A stretch of 64,000 nt of DNA, taken from positions 62,001 to 126,000 of the forward strand of contig UQLU01000003.1 in NCBI GenBank assembly GCA_900542065.1, read 5' to 3'. The notes beneath the pieces are model-generated. The model did no database searches. It saw only the letters and a list, made by a program, of their open reading frames with translations, and had not been told where the DNA came from. Made by a program: the position numbers and the translations under genes. This document shows, one piece after another, positions 40,097-48,880 of the stretch (its first letter is position 1; each line of letters starts with the position of its first letter). Source of the DNA: an uncultured Eggerthella sp. (GTDB lineage: Bacteria > Actinomycetota > Coriobacteriia > Coriobacteriales > Eggerthellaceae).

Positions 40097-42603
40097 GTTG
40101 TGAGGCAGTAAAGCTCACAGTAATAGGTGTTGTGCAAGGGGTGGGTTTCCGCCCCTTTGTCTATCGTGAGGCACTTTCGCACCATATTACGGGTTGGGTA
40201 TTAAACACAACAGAAGGCGTGATTGTTCACGCCGAAGGACAAACAAGCGATATTGATGCGTTTGCTATTGCCCTATCTGAACGTGCACCGCTTGCTGCGC
40301 AGGTTCGAGAAATCAACATCGAAGAAGTACCTGTTGAAGGGTTCCAAGATTTCGAAATTCGCTTTTCGCAGGACAAAGAGGTGGAAGAAACTACACTCGT
40401 TTCCCCCGATTTAGCAACGTGCGATGATTGTGTTGCAGAACTCTTTGATCCTAAAAACAGGCGCTACCATTATCCCTTTATTAACTGCACCAATTGCGGT
40501 CCGCGTTTTACGATTATGCGCTCCTTGCCCTATGATCGCGCGCAGACCTCAATGCGCCCCTTTACGATGTGCCCCGATTGTCAAAGCGAATACGACAATC
40601 CTCTTGATAGGCGTTTTCACGCTCAGCCCGATGCCTGTTTTGAATGCGGTCCCCAAATTGGCTGGATAGAATCGAGCGTATCTTCAACTGAGCCACGCGA
40701 TGTTCAGCTTTCAGTGGAGGACATACAGTGGGCAAGCGACGTTGCAACAAGTGATGCCATTATTGCGCGTACCACTCAGTTTTTGAAGGAAGGCAAGCTC
40801 GTTGCTGTCAAAGGCCTTGGTGGATACCACTTGGTTTGCGATGCGAAAAACCCCCAGGCACTTGCCACGTTGCGCAAGCGCAAGCATCGCGAAGGTAAAG
40901 CGTTTGCCGTTATGGTGGCATCAGTTGAAGAAGCGCAAGCGTATTGTTTTGTGAATGACGCAGAAAAGCGCCAGCTTATGCTTCCTTCCCGTCCTATCGT
41001 TTTGCTACAAAAGCGCCCCGATGCGCTTTTTGCACCTGGTCTTGCTGATGCTTTGCCTGAATTAGGCGTTATGCTGCCCTCCACTCCTGTGCAGCATTTG
41101 TTGTTACATGAATTTGGCGGAATGTTGGTTATGACTTCGGGCAACATTCACGATGAACCTATTGTCACCGACGAAATTACTGCTCTTGAAAAGTTGGGAA
41201 GCGTAGCTGATGCGTTCTTAGTTAATAACCGTGCTATCGAAGGTCGTTACGACGATTCTGTGTTACGCGTTTTGAATGCAGGTCCTGCGGGATCGCTTGT
41301 GCAATTCATTCGTCGCGCACGTGGATATGCTCCTTTGCCCCTTGCGGTTGCAGGATGTGATGCTACAAAAAGCACTTCTGCTGAAAACACAGCAGAAAAC
41401 GAGGCAGCGACCAAAGCTAAAACCTCCTCAGACAAAACCGTTCTTGCGGTAGGTCCCGAGCAAAAAAATACGTTTACCTATGCCCGTTCAAGAAAAGCAT
41501 TTGTTTCGCAACATATTGGCGATATGGAAAACGTTGCGGTAATGGATGCGTGGCAAGAAACACGTGGTCGGTATGAACAGTTGTTCCGCTTACAGCCAGA
41601 ACAACTTGTTTGCGACTATCATCCTGAATATCTCACATCAAAATGGGCTCACGAGCAGGCTCGCGAACTAGGTTTGCCTTTAGTGCAGGTTCAGCATCAC
41701 CATGCGCATATCTTATCGGTAATGGGCGAAAACGCCCTCGAAGGACCCGTTTGTGGGTTTGCCTTTGATGGTACTGGCTATGGCCTTGATGGTGAAATCT
41801 GGGGTGGCGAAGTTCTGCTTTCGAATCTTGAAACGTTCGAAAGATTTGCAAACTTTGCCTACATTCCGCTGCCTGGTGGGGCTGCCGCTATTAAAAATCC
41901 TGCACGCATTGCCTACGGTGCACTATGGGCGTTTGATTTGCTTGATCATCCTGCAGCACAAAACTTTATTCAGCGCGAAGTTCCTGAAGCTGGCACCTTT
42001 GATCAGATGATTGAACGTGGGATCAACACCCCTCAAACTTCTTCAGTGGGCCGTTTGTTCGATGCAGCTTCGGCGTTGCTTGGTATATGCACCAAGCCAA
42101 AGTACGAAGGCGAAGCAGCCATTTTGCTTGAAGCATGCGTTCATGATTATTTCGCTCATCCTGAAGAACAGCAGCTTTTCAGCCAGCACGATCTACAGAA
42201 ACGTTCAGAGGCATATGTCATCGAAGTTATTAAAAATGTTGCCACTGAAGAAAGCACCGCAATGGACACTTCGGTTCTCCTTTTAGACGTAGCACCGGTT
42301 TTCAAAGCAATGCTTGATGATATGCAGGCAGGCGTTCCAATTGGACAGATTGCCTGCTGGTTCCACGATGCGTTCGTGCGCGTCATCATGGATATGGCGG
42401 AATTAGTTCGCGCTGTATATGACATTTCTCTTGTGGCGCTTGGAGGCGGCGTGTTTATGAATCGCTATCTTATCGAACGCGCATTGGTACAGCTGCAAGA
42501 ACGCGGCTTTACGGTTGCTCTCAATAAAGATCTACCGCCGAACGATGCATCGATCTCTTACGGGCAGGCTGTGCTAGGATTGCACACACAGACCAAGGAG
42601 TGA
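40093..42603 (+). CDS. hypF: Carbamoyltransferase HypF (hydrogenase maturation)
   Basis: Activates carbamoyl phosphate and passes it to HypE to form the cyanide ligands of NiFe hydrogenase. At 836 residues it has all domains in order: acylphosphatase (GVVQGVGFRPFVYREAL, about 12-28), two zinc fingers (CDDC...CTNC near 115-150; CPDC...CFEC near 165-195), a YrdC-like domain (VKGLGGYHLVCDAKNP) and the Kae1-like carbamoyltransferase (VQVQHHHAHILSVMGEN, FDGTGYGLDGEIWGGE, GGGVFMNRYL). A short low-complexity insert (SAENTAENEAATKAKTSSDK) sits before the last domain. It is coupled to pgi by a 4-nt overlap and precedes hypC. Confidence 0.96.
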   Translation: MSCEAVKLTVIGVVQGVGFRPFVYREALSHHITGWVLNTTEGVIVHAEGQTSDIDAFAIALSERAPLAAQVREINIEEVPVEGFQDFEIRFSQDKEVEETTLVSPDLATCDDCVAELFDPKNRRYHYPFINCTNCGPRFTIMRSLPYDRAQTSMRPFTMCPDCQSEYDNPLDRRFHAQPDACFECGPQIGWIESSVSSTEPRDVQLSVEDIQWASDVATSDAIIARTTQFLKEGKLVAVKGLGGYHLVCDAKNPQALATLRKRKHREGKAFAVMVASVEEAQAYCFVNDAEKRQLMLPSRPIVLLQKRPDALFAPGLADALPELGVMLPSTPVQHLLLHEFGGMLVMTSGNIHDEPIVTDEITALEKLGSVADAFLVNNRAIEGRYDDSVLRVLNAGPAGSLVQFIRRARGYAPLPLAVAGCDATKSTSAENTAENEAATKAKTSSDKTVLAVGPEQKNTFTYARSRKAFVSQHIGDMENVAVMDAWQETRGRYEQLFRLQPEQLVCDYHPEYLTSKWAHEQARELGLPLVQVQHHHAHILSVMGENALEGPVCGFAFDGTGYGLDGEIWGGEVLLSNLETFERFANFAYIPLPGGAAAIKNPARIAYGALWAFDLLDHPAAQNFIQREVPEAGTFDQMIERGINTPQTSSVGRLFDAASALLGICTKPKYEGEAAILLEACVHDYFAHPEEQQLFSQHDLQKRSEAYVIEVIKNVATEESTAMDTSVLLLDVAPVFKAMLDDMQAGVPIGQIACWFHDAFVRVIMDMAELVRAVYDISLVALGGGVFMNRYLIERALVQLQERGFTVALNKDLPPNDASISYGQAVLGLHTQTKE

Positions 42604-42609
42604 TGTGAA

Positions 42610-42849
42610 ATGTGCTTGGCTATTCCTGCACAGGTTAAATCAATTAATGAAGATAACTTGGCAACAGTAGATATTCTTGGCGTTACGCGTGAAGTAGCGC
42701 TTGATTTAACCCCTTCTGCTGAAGTGGGAAGTTATGTGTTGATCCATGCGGGTTTTGCTATTGAAGTGGTAAGCGAAGAAGCTGCCCAAGAAACATTGGA
42801 TCTGATTAAAGAATTTCCCGAATTAGCAGATTTGGATGTGGCGTCTTAA
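42610..42849 (+). CDS. hypC: Hydrogenase assembly chaperone HypC
   Basis: A 79-residue chaperone that carries iron with HypD and docks on the hydrogenase large subunit. It begins MCLAIPAQVKSI, with the essential Cys2, and has the OB-like core VDILGVTREVALDLTPS and YVLIHAGFAIEVV. It follows hypF by 6 bp, with GGAGTG before the ATG. Confidence 0.97.
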   Translation: MCLAIPAQVKSINEDNLATVDILGVTREVALDLTPSAEVGSYVLIHAGFAIEVVSEEAAQETLDLIKEFPELADLDVAS

Positions 42850-42949
42850 GGAAAAGAAACGCACTGCGCTTGAATAGTGCAGTACCTTCGTACTTTTAAG
42901 CGCTTGTAGTATTAATTATCGCGAAGACAAAGCGGTAAGGACGGTTGTC

Positions 42950-44026
42950 ATGGATTTATCAGTATTTAAAGACCCTGAGCTTGCGAAGGGTCTTATTCAT
43001 TCTATCCAGAAGTGGGCACCACAGCAGGCAACGCTGATGGAAGTATGCGGTACCCATACGGTGTCAATTGCGCGCAACGGCTTGCGCACTATGATGCCTG
43101 AAGGCACTCGCTTAGCGTCGGGTCCTGGATGCCCTGTATGCGTTACTTCTAACAAAGACATTGATACCGTTATTGCGCTTTCGCGTGTTCCAGGGGTAAA
43201 GATTACAACTTTTGGCGATATGACACGTGTTCCTGGATCTACTTCGAGTCTCTTGAAAGAACAGGCGGCTGGGCGCGATATCAACATTGTTTATTCGCCT
43301 CTTGATGCGCTAAAGATTGCGCAGGAAAATCCCGAAAGCGAAGTGGTGTTTGTTGGCGTTGGTTTCGAAACAACAACGCCGCTTGTGGCTATGGCCATTA
43401 AGCGCGCTCAGGCGTTAGGGTTAAAAAACTTCAGCGTTTTTGTAGCGCATAAAAATATGCCCAATGCTCTTGAAGTTATTGTTTCTGATCCTGCTCTAAA
43501 GGTTGATGCCTTAATTTTGCCAGGACATGTAAGCACCATTATTGGTATGAAGCCCTATGAATTCCTGGCAGAAAAATATGGAGTACCTGGGGTTATCACA
43601 GGGTTTGAACCTGTTGATATTTTGCAGGGTATCGCCATGATTATGCGTCAGCTTCATGAAGGTCGTGCCGAAATCGAAATTGCCTATAAGCGTGGCGTGG
43701 AAGCGCAAGGCAATACAGTAGCGCTTGCGGCAATTGACGAAGTGTTTGAAACCGTTGACGCTACCTGGCGTGGTCTTGGGGTTATTCCGCAATCAGGATA
43801 TGCAATTCGTCCAAAATATGCCGAATACGATGCCTTTAAGCGCTTCCAACCTGAGGTTGAACCTACTCAAGAACCTAAAGGGTGTCGTTGTGGAGACGTG
43901 TTACGTGGTGCCATGGCTCCTAATGAGTGTCCCTTGTTTAGAAAAGTTTGCACTCCTGAAAACCCTGTTGGTCCTTGCATGGTGTCATCTGAAGGATCGT
44001 GCGCTGCATATTTCCGTTATCTGTAA
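42950..44026 (+). CDS. hypD: Hydrogenase iron-delivery protein HypD
   Basis: An iron-sulfur protein that with HypC assembles the Fe(CN)2CO unit. At 358 residues it contains LMEVCGTHTVSIARNGL, SGPGCPVCVT, the EVVFVGVGFETTTP segment and LPGHVSTIIG, plus the C-terminal cysteine cluster (GCRCGDVLRGAMAPNECPLF, then CTPENPVGPCMVSSEGSCAA) for its 4Fe-4S centre. hypE would normally come next but does not: a 294-bp gap follows with a G9 tract. No hydrogenase structural gene is in the window. Confidence 0.97.
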   Translation: MDLSVFKDPELAKGLIHSIQKWAPQQATLMEVCGTHTVSIARNGLRTMMPEGTRLASGPGCPVCVTSNKDIDTVIALSRVPGVKITTFGDMTRVPGSTSSLLKEQAAGRDINIVYSPLDALKIAQENPESEVVFVGVGFETTTPLVAMAIKRAQALGLKNFSVFVAHKNMPNALEVIVSDPALKVDALILPGHVSTIIGMKPYEFLAEKYGVPGVITGFEPVDILQGIAMIMRQLHEGRAEIEIAYKRGVEAQGNTVALAAIDEVFETVDATWRGLGVIPQSGYAIRPKYAEYDAFKRFQPEVEPTQEPKGCRCGDVLRGAMAPNECPLFRKVCTPENPVGPCMVSSEGSCAAYFRYL

Positions 44027-44320
44027 AGGCAGATCAGAATCAGCGTACCAACTTGTAAGATTAAATTTTTCTTGCGGGGGGGGGCAACAGGTATTATAAG
44101 TGCAATACAACATTTACTTGGTAGATGTTGGGTTAGCGCTTGGATATTGAAGCTTCTGCCTTGCGGTATCCTCCGCCTTAAAAGTGTTGGGTGTGCCTAT
44201 GACAAATATCCTGGGCGTGTCTAAGGTAAACATCTATGGTAAACATAGTGTTCGCAGAGGCGTTTAAAGGCATAGTGCTGCCCGAAAACACCATTTTGGC
44301 TTTAAGAGTAAGGATGCATA
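44027..44320. other. Gap after hypD with a G9 tract
   Basis: A 294-bp stretch without a supportable gene. It holds nine consecutive G residues (44076-44084), a possible TTGCGG...TATAAG promoter around it (44072-44100), small hairpins (AACAT...ATGTT; CTATG...CATAG) and a GGTAAACAT direct repeat near 44221-44250. No hypE remnant is recognisable. Confidence 0.5.
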
Positions 44321-44815
44321 ATGAGGGGTAGGCCAGAGTGTAAGCTTGATCCGCGTATTAAAGCGGTTTGGCGTATTAGTGATGTCATTGTAATTACGAT
44401 CGTATTTGCCTGTATTGCCCTGGTTGGCATAATTGCATGGCTTGCAGATGAGTCAACGCGATTTTGGTCGACTCCTTATTGTCTGGTTTGCTTAATTGCT
44501 TATGTGGTATTGCTGATTCTCGATCTTATTGCACTTACGCCGTTTCGCTATTCTCGCTGGCGTTATCAGCTTTTTGATGATTTTCTCGAAATTGAAAATG
44601 GCATCCTTTGGCGCAAGCATATCGTGATTCCGTTTATTCGCGTACAGAATACCGACACGCGTCAGGGTCCTGTTCTTCGTGCATTTGGATTAGCTTCGGT
44701 AATGGTGTCGACTGCGGGTGCTTCGTTTGAAATTCCTGGTCTTCGTGCCGATGAGGCTGATCAAGTGCGTGATCGTGCTGCTGAACTGGCGCGTATTGCA
44801 CGAGAGGATGTATAA
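44321..44815 (+). CDS. PH-domain membrane protein (YdbS-like)
   Basis: A 164-residue protein with two transmembrane helices (about 20-40 and 55-72: VITIVFACIALVGIIAWL and YCLVCLIAYVVLLILDLI) followed by a bacterial PH domain (bPH2, DUF304): RYQLFDDFLEIENGILWRKH, IPFIRVQNTDTRQGPVLRAF, ASVMVSTAGASFEIPGL. In Firmicutes a YdbS/YdbT pair of this kind is encoded together and has been linked to stress and bacteriocin tolerance, but the molecular role is unsettled. The partner follows without a gap. AAGGATG precedes the ATG. Confidence 0.85.
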   Translation: MRGRPECKLDPRIKAVWRISDVIVITIVFACIALVGIIAWLADESTRFWSTPYCLVCLIAYVVLLILDLIALTPFRYSRWRYQLFDDFLEIENGILWRKHIVIPFIRVQNTDTRQGPVLRAFGLASVMVSTAGASFEIPGLRADEADQVRDRAAELARIAREDV

Positions 44816-46927
44816 ATGGATATGTCTGATACCCACACCTCTCAATCCGGCCAAACCCAAGGTCAGGTTTGCGAAGAAAACGCTCAGCAAATTCCTAATC
44901 AGCAACAACCGTACGTTCAGGAGGCGTCGCGTCAGCGAATACCTGAACGACAGCGCCATAAATTGCATCATAGCTATATCTGGCTCAGCGCAGTGCGCTC
45001 TCTTCCTTATGTTTTGGTAGCGTTGGTTGTTTCTATTGGTCCTGCCGCAGGTTCTTTAATAGAGGATTTGGGTAATATTGACGCAAGTAATATGGGACTG
45101 CCTATTATCTTTGGCGCTACCGTCTTGTTCTTGCTTATTCTGGAAGGCATTATTATTGGCGCGGCAGCCATAGGATATCGCTATCGCTGGTATGAATTTG
45201 GCGTTTCGGAATTTAGTTCGTATTGGGGAATTTTCAATAAAAATCGCTCTCACATTCCTTATCAGCGCATTCAGTCGGTCAACGAAAAGATGTCGCTATT
45301 ACAGCGAATCGTTGGTGTATGCACGGTTACGGTTGAAACAGCGGGTGGAGAAAACAATAAAGCTCTTGTTATTCCTTATGTAGAAAAATCTGCTGCAGAA
45401 CGTATTCGCCGTGAAGTGTTTATGCGTAAAAGTCTTATGGCTTCAGGTTTAACTCCGCAAGAAGCAGATGAACGCATGCAGGCACTGGTAGCCCAAGAGC
45501 GCATGCAAGCAGAGAGTTCTTTTGCTGCAGCGAATGCTCCAGTTGGCCTGAATGATTTTTCGGGTGCGGTAGGAACTCCTGGTGCGCCTATTCCTCCATG
45601 GGAATTGCAAGCGCAACAGCAAGCTGTGCTTCAACAGACGCAACAGATGCCGCAAGGGGTGCCCCAGCAGATTCAACAAGGAGCGTTTCCGCAATCTCAG
45701 CAAGGAGCATCACCCACCACCAACGTGCTTGATATGCCTGCTGATGTTATGGATGACATGCGCGGAATATTTGCGCATGCAGAAGTTGACACGGGCAAGG
45801 TTACTTGCGAATTCGGCTTGTCGAATAAAGAACTTCTGCTCTCAGCGCTTTCGAGTAAAACCTCTTTTGCTTTTGTATTGCTTGGTGTGATATCGGCACT
45901 TGCCACTCTTCTGGGCGGGCTGGTAGATGCGCGCATTATTTCGAGTAGCGAAGCGGTGTATTCTGCCGCTTGGCAAGCCATGAGTAGCTCTTTCGGAATG
46001 CTATTCTTGCTGTTTATTCTTGGCATTTTGTTGGTGCTCTGGTTGATCAGTGTGGGCTCTTCTTGTTTGACCTATGCGGGTTTTCGATCACGCAGACGTG
46101 GCAATCGTATCGAAGTAGAGCGAGGATTAATCACCCATGTTTTTAGCGGTATGGATGTGGAAAGAATTCAGTCTATTCATATCCACCAATCATTTTTCCA
46201 GCGTTTGTTAAAGTGTTGTTCGGTTGCCTATGGGCGTGTTGGCGCAATGGAAGAGAACGGCAATTCTGATGGAGCGAATTCATCTGAGGCAGACAAACTC
46301 GTCGTTCACCCCTTCTTACCACTTTCGCGTGTTCAAGAAGTCATTGAAGGATTAACACCTGAATATCGAACTTTGCCGCAGCCTACCAGACACGTAGACA
46401 AGAAGGCGCTTCGTCGCGCGTTAACTCGTCGAGTCATTTGGCAAGGGCTTGGCTTCTGGCTGCTCGTAGTTTTGGTGTGTACGTGGGCAGAGCTTGGGGT
46501 TTTTGTTTCTTCGGAATTATCACAGGAATTCTTTTCTGGCATGACGCTCTTGCAGGTGATGCTTCTTATTACGGGAATTGTAGGAGCGCTTATTGTAGTA
46601 ATCGCGGTATTTGAAGCAATAAATGCCGTGCTGTGGTATCGCTTGGCCGCAATGGGCTGGGATCGGTTTGGATTTACTATCGTAAATGGTGGTTTTTCTA
46701 CCGATTCGGTGACCATTCCTCGTACAAAGATTCAAGCCGCGCTTATTCGCACTAATCCGCTACAAAGACATGCTAAGGTTGCTAGTGTGGTAGTAAATAC
46801 TGCAGCAGGTGTTGGAAGCACACGCCATCGTCTTATTGATGTTTCTCGGGGCGATGCAGAAGAATGGCTTACCTGGGCGTGCCCACGAGGTGGTAATTCG
46901 GGAGGTAGTGTGCGTGTCGAATCATGA
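44816..46927 (+). CDS. Multi-PH-domain membrane protein (YdbT-like)
   Basis: A 703-residue protein with repeated units of two membrane helices plus bPH2 (DUF304) domain. The first PH unit is at about 125-200 (EFGVSEFSSYWGIFNKNRSH, IPYQRIQSVNEKMSLLQRIV, VTVETAGGENNKALVIPYV), the second at about 415-510 (RRGNRIEVERGLITHVFSGM, VERIQSIHIHQSFFQRLLKC) and the third at about 610-690 (VNGGFSTDSVTIPRTKIQAA). A Gln/Pro-rich low-complexity insert (about residues 260-300) separates units one and two, and the N-terminal 45 residues are also Gln-rich. It follows the YdbS-like gene directly. The HlyIII gene overlaps its end. Confidence 0.85.
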   Translation: MDMSDTHTSQSGQTQGQVCEENAQQIPNQQQPYVQEASRQRIPERQRHKLHHSYIWLSAVRSLPYVLVALVVSIGPAAGSLIEDLGNIDASNMGLPIIFGATVLFLLILEGIIIGAAAIGYRYRWYEFGVSEFSSYWGIFNKNRSHIPYQRIQSVNEKMSLLQRIVGVCTVTVETAGGENNKALVIPYVEKSAAERIRREVFMRKSLMASGLTPQEADERMQALVAQERMQAESSFAAANAPVGLNDFSGAVGTPGAPIPPWELQAQQQAVLQQTQQMPQGVPQQIQQGAFPQSQQGASPTTNVLDMPADVMDDMRGIFAHAEVDTGKVTCEFGLSNKELLLSALSSKTSFAFVLLGVISALATLLGGLVDARIISSSEAVYSAAWQAMSSSFGMLFLLFILGILLVLWLISVGSSCLTYAGFRSRRRGNRIEVERGLITHVFSGMDVERIQSIHIHQSFFQRLLKCCSVAYGRVGAMEENGNSDGANSSEADKLVVHPFLPLSRVQEVIEGLTPEYRTLPQPTRHVDKKALRRALTRRVIWQGLGFWLLVVLVCTWAELGVFVSSELSQEFFSGMTLLQVMLLITGIVGALIVVIAVFEAINAVLWYRLAAMGWDRFGFTIVNGGFSTDSVTIPRTKIQAALIRTNPLQRHAKVASVVVNTAAGVGSTRHRLIDVSRGDAEEWLTWACPRGGNSGGSVRVES

Positions 46928-47618
46928 TTGGACACCCTATCCTTATCAAAATTCAACTCACGACCGCATAACGCAGTTGAAAAAGTCTGTGCGTGAATAC
47001 ACGCTTGGAGAAGAAATTGCCAACTCCATCACGCATGGCATAGGCGCACTTCTTGCTATCGCGGCAATTCCTCTTTGCGTTATTAAGGCGGTTGGTTCAG
47101 GGGAGCCACTGCATCTGGTTGCTGCTTTGATTTACAGCATTTTTATGCTGCTTGAATATGTGATGTCAACGTTGTACCACGCCATTAGCGCCGAACGTGC
47201 CAAGCGAGTATTCAAGGTGTTGGATCATAGCTTCATCTACTTATTTATAGCGGCAAGCTATACACCTTATTGCCTGATCACCTTAGTAGATGGCGTTGGG
47301 GTTGGCTTGTGTATATTCGTTTGGGCGGTTGCTCTTGCGGGAGTGGCTGCGGAATCGTTTTGGGTATTTCGTCCACGGTGGTTGTCTGCGCTGCTCTATC
47401 TTTGCTTGGGTTGGGCGGTAGTTGCGTTCATTCCTCAACTGTATGCCCTGCTGGCGCCACCAGCATTTTGGCTTTTGCTTGCAGGTGGTTTGTGTTATTC
47501 GGTTGGGTGTATCTTCTATGTTCTTAAGAAGGTTCCCTACATGCATTCCATATTTCATGTATGGATTGTGGCGGGGTCTGTTTGCCAGTTTTTATCCATC
47601 GTTCTCTTTGTTTTGTAG
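46914..47618 (+). CDS. Hemolysin III / YqfA-type seven-helix membrane protein
   Basis: A 234-residue member of the HlyIII/PAQR (adipoQ-receptor-like) family with seven predicted membrane helices. The conserved metal-binding histidines appear in SITHGIGALLAIAAIP, STLYHAISAERAKRVFKVLD-HSFIY and MHSIFHVWIVAG. Its job in bacteria is uncertain; some relatives affect membrane fluidity. The frame is open 35 codons upstream, but GTG 46914 has GGGAGG 7 nt before it and overlaps the previous stop by 14 nt, a typical coupled start. Confidence 0.88.
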   Translation: MSNHDWTPYPYQNSTHDRITQLKKSVREYTLGEEIANSITHGIGALLAIAAIPLCVIKAVGSGEPLHLVAALIYSIFMLLEYVMSTLYHAISAERAKRVFKVLDHSFIYLFIAASYTPYCLITLVDGVGVGLCIFVWAVALAGVAAESFWVFRPRWLSALLYLCLGWAVVAFIPQLYALLAPPAFWLLLAGGLCYSVGCIFYVLKKVPYMHSIFHVWIVAGSVCQFLSIVLFVL

Positions 47619-47721
47619 CGCTTCAATTTGTAGAGCAACGGTTTATTAACGAATTTTGTTTTTATTCAAAATGGGGCGTATCAAAAGAGAGTAAAAGAAT
47701 GCTTGGGTAGTAGCTTGGGTA

Positions 47722-47768
47722 GCACGCAAGGCAGTTTAGATTGTACCGAGGTACTTTAGACCGCGTGC
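47722..47768. other. Nested dyads in the PspC-gene leader
   Basis: GCACGC (47722-47727) and GCGTGC (47763-47768) enclose GTACC-GA-GGTAC (47743-47754), itself flanked by direct TTTAGA repeats. A tandem GCTTGGGTA duplication lies just before. It may be an operator or an mRNA fold. Confidence 0.3.
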
Positions 47769-47832
47769 CAGGCAGCGCATAAGAGTAAGCTTAGCGAACA
47801 ACAGGCGTGAGTGAAAAGGAAATGGTATATCG

Positions 47833-48789
47833 GTGGCTACTTCGAAACATATTCAACCAAATGCCACCAAGGCCCCTACGCTCTATCGTGGTAACGACAA
47901 AGTTCTTGCAGGGGTGTGCGATGGAATTGCTCAGCGTCTCGATGTTGATGCTGTTGTCGCCCGTGTAACCTGCGTTGTTTTGTTCTTGTGTACCGCAGGA
48001 ATTATTACTATTCCATATCTGGTACTGGCATTTGTTTTACCTAAGCAACCAAATGACAACGAATTACTTGAAGTACATCCTGTATCGGTTGTGTCTGACC
48101 GTTATGAAGAAGTGGTTGAAGCGCAGAAATCAACGGTTGTAAAAACACCCGAACGCTATGGCGTGCATGCAGATGCAGGACATGTGCCTCCTGCTCCTCC
48201 TCAAGGAGATGGGGTCAATATCGATCAACAAAGCACCTATATTCCTTATCTTCACAACGAAAAACAAGACGATACTACGGAGAGCCGTTCGAACCGCATC
48301 CTCATCGTAATTTCAGTAGCAGTCGCCATGACGGCGCTCTTTATTGCAATGGCGAATTCAACCATTGCGCGTCATCCTGGACTAGAGGTGATCTATTTCT
48401 GGCCTGAGTTGCTTATCGTTGCGGGTACAACGTTATTGGTGTGCTTTTACGATCGTCTCTCGTTTGTCGTTCGAATAACGGGGCTTATTTTTTGCGTTGA
48501 GTTAACGCTTGCGCTTCTGCCCTTTACACTAGGAATTTGCCCTCCTCATTCGCTTGAGCGCATCAGCTTTATTCCTGTGCTGTTTTGTCTTTTAGGAGTA
48601 GGCTGCTTTGTCTACTTCTTGCTGAAAAAACAGGCAACTGCCTTAGTTATTATGGTGCTGCTTTTTGGTGTTGCGCTAGTGTGGATGCTTGGTGAAGTTG
48701 GTTTAGTGGAGCGCTTATTTGCTGCAGCCTCATATAGTCGACACAATATTACATCGCCCCTGTTCAGAGCTGCACCCATTCATTATTAA
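47833..48789 (+). CDS. PspC-domain membrane protein
   Basis: A 318-residue protein. Residues about 18-75 are a PspC domain (TLYRGNDKVLAGVCDGIAQR, LDVDAVVARVTCVVLFLC, then a hydrophobic helix ending FVLPKQ). A hydrophilic linker of about 80 residues follows, then four more hydrophobic helices (about 155-300), alternating with short basic loops. PspC proteins sense membrane stress in the phage-shock system, and actinobacterial versions often have such C-terminal multi-helix regions. No PspA is nearby. It starts with GTG after AAAAGGAAATGG. Confidence 0.82.
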   Translation: MATSKHIQPNATKAPTLYRGNDKVLAGVCDGIAQRLDVDAVVARVTCVVLFLCTAGIITIPYLVLAFVLPKQPNDNELLEVHPVSVVSDRYEEVVEAQKSTVVKTPERYGVHADAGHVPPAPPQGDGVNIDQQSTYIPYLHNEKQDDTTESRSNRILIVISVAVAMTALFIAMANSTIARHPGLEVIYFWPELLIVAGTTLLVCFYDRLSFVVRITGLIFCVELTLALLPFTLGICPPHSLERISFIPVLFCLLGVGCFVYFLLKKQATALVIMVLLFGVALVWMLGEVGLVERLFAAASYSRHNITSPLFRAAPIHY

Positions 48790-48807
48790 GGGCAAATTTG
48801 TAGTGCC

Positions 48808-48819
48808 TGAAGGCCTTCA
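48808..48819. other. Palindrome TGAAGGCCTTCA
   Basis: A 12-bp perfect palindrome just upstream of the -35 of the 48846 promoter. Possible operator. Confidence 0.3.
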
Positions 48820-48845
48820 TTCCTACCGTTTACCGTGGCTAAAAT

Positions 48846-48874
48846 TTGGTCGAAAATGCCTCTCGCGGTATAAT
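48846..48874 (+). promoter_or_regulatory. Promoter of the 3D-domain gene
   Basis: TTGGTC (48846-48851), 17-bp spacer, TATAAT (48869-48874). The predicted start near 48881 gives a leader of about 160 nt. Confidence 0.75.
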
Positions 48875-48880
48875 AGTCCG

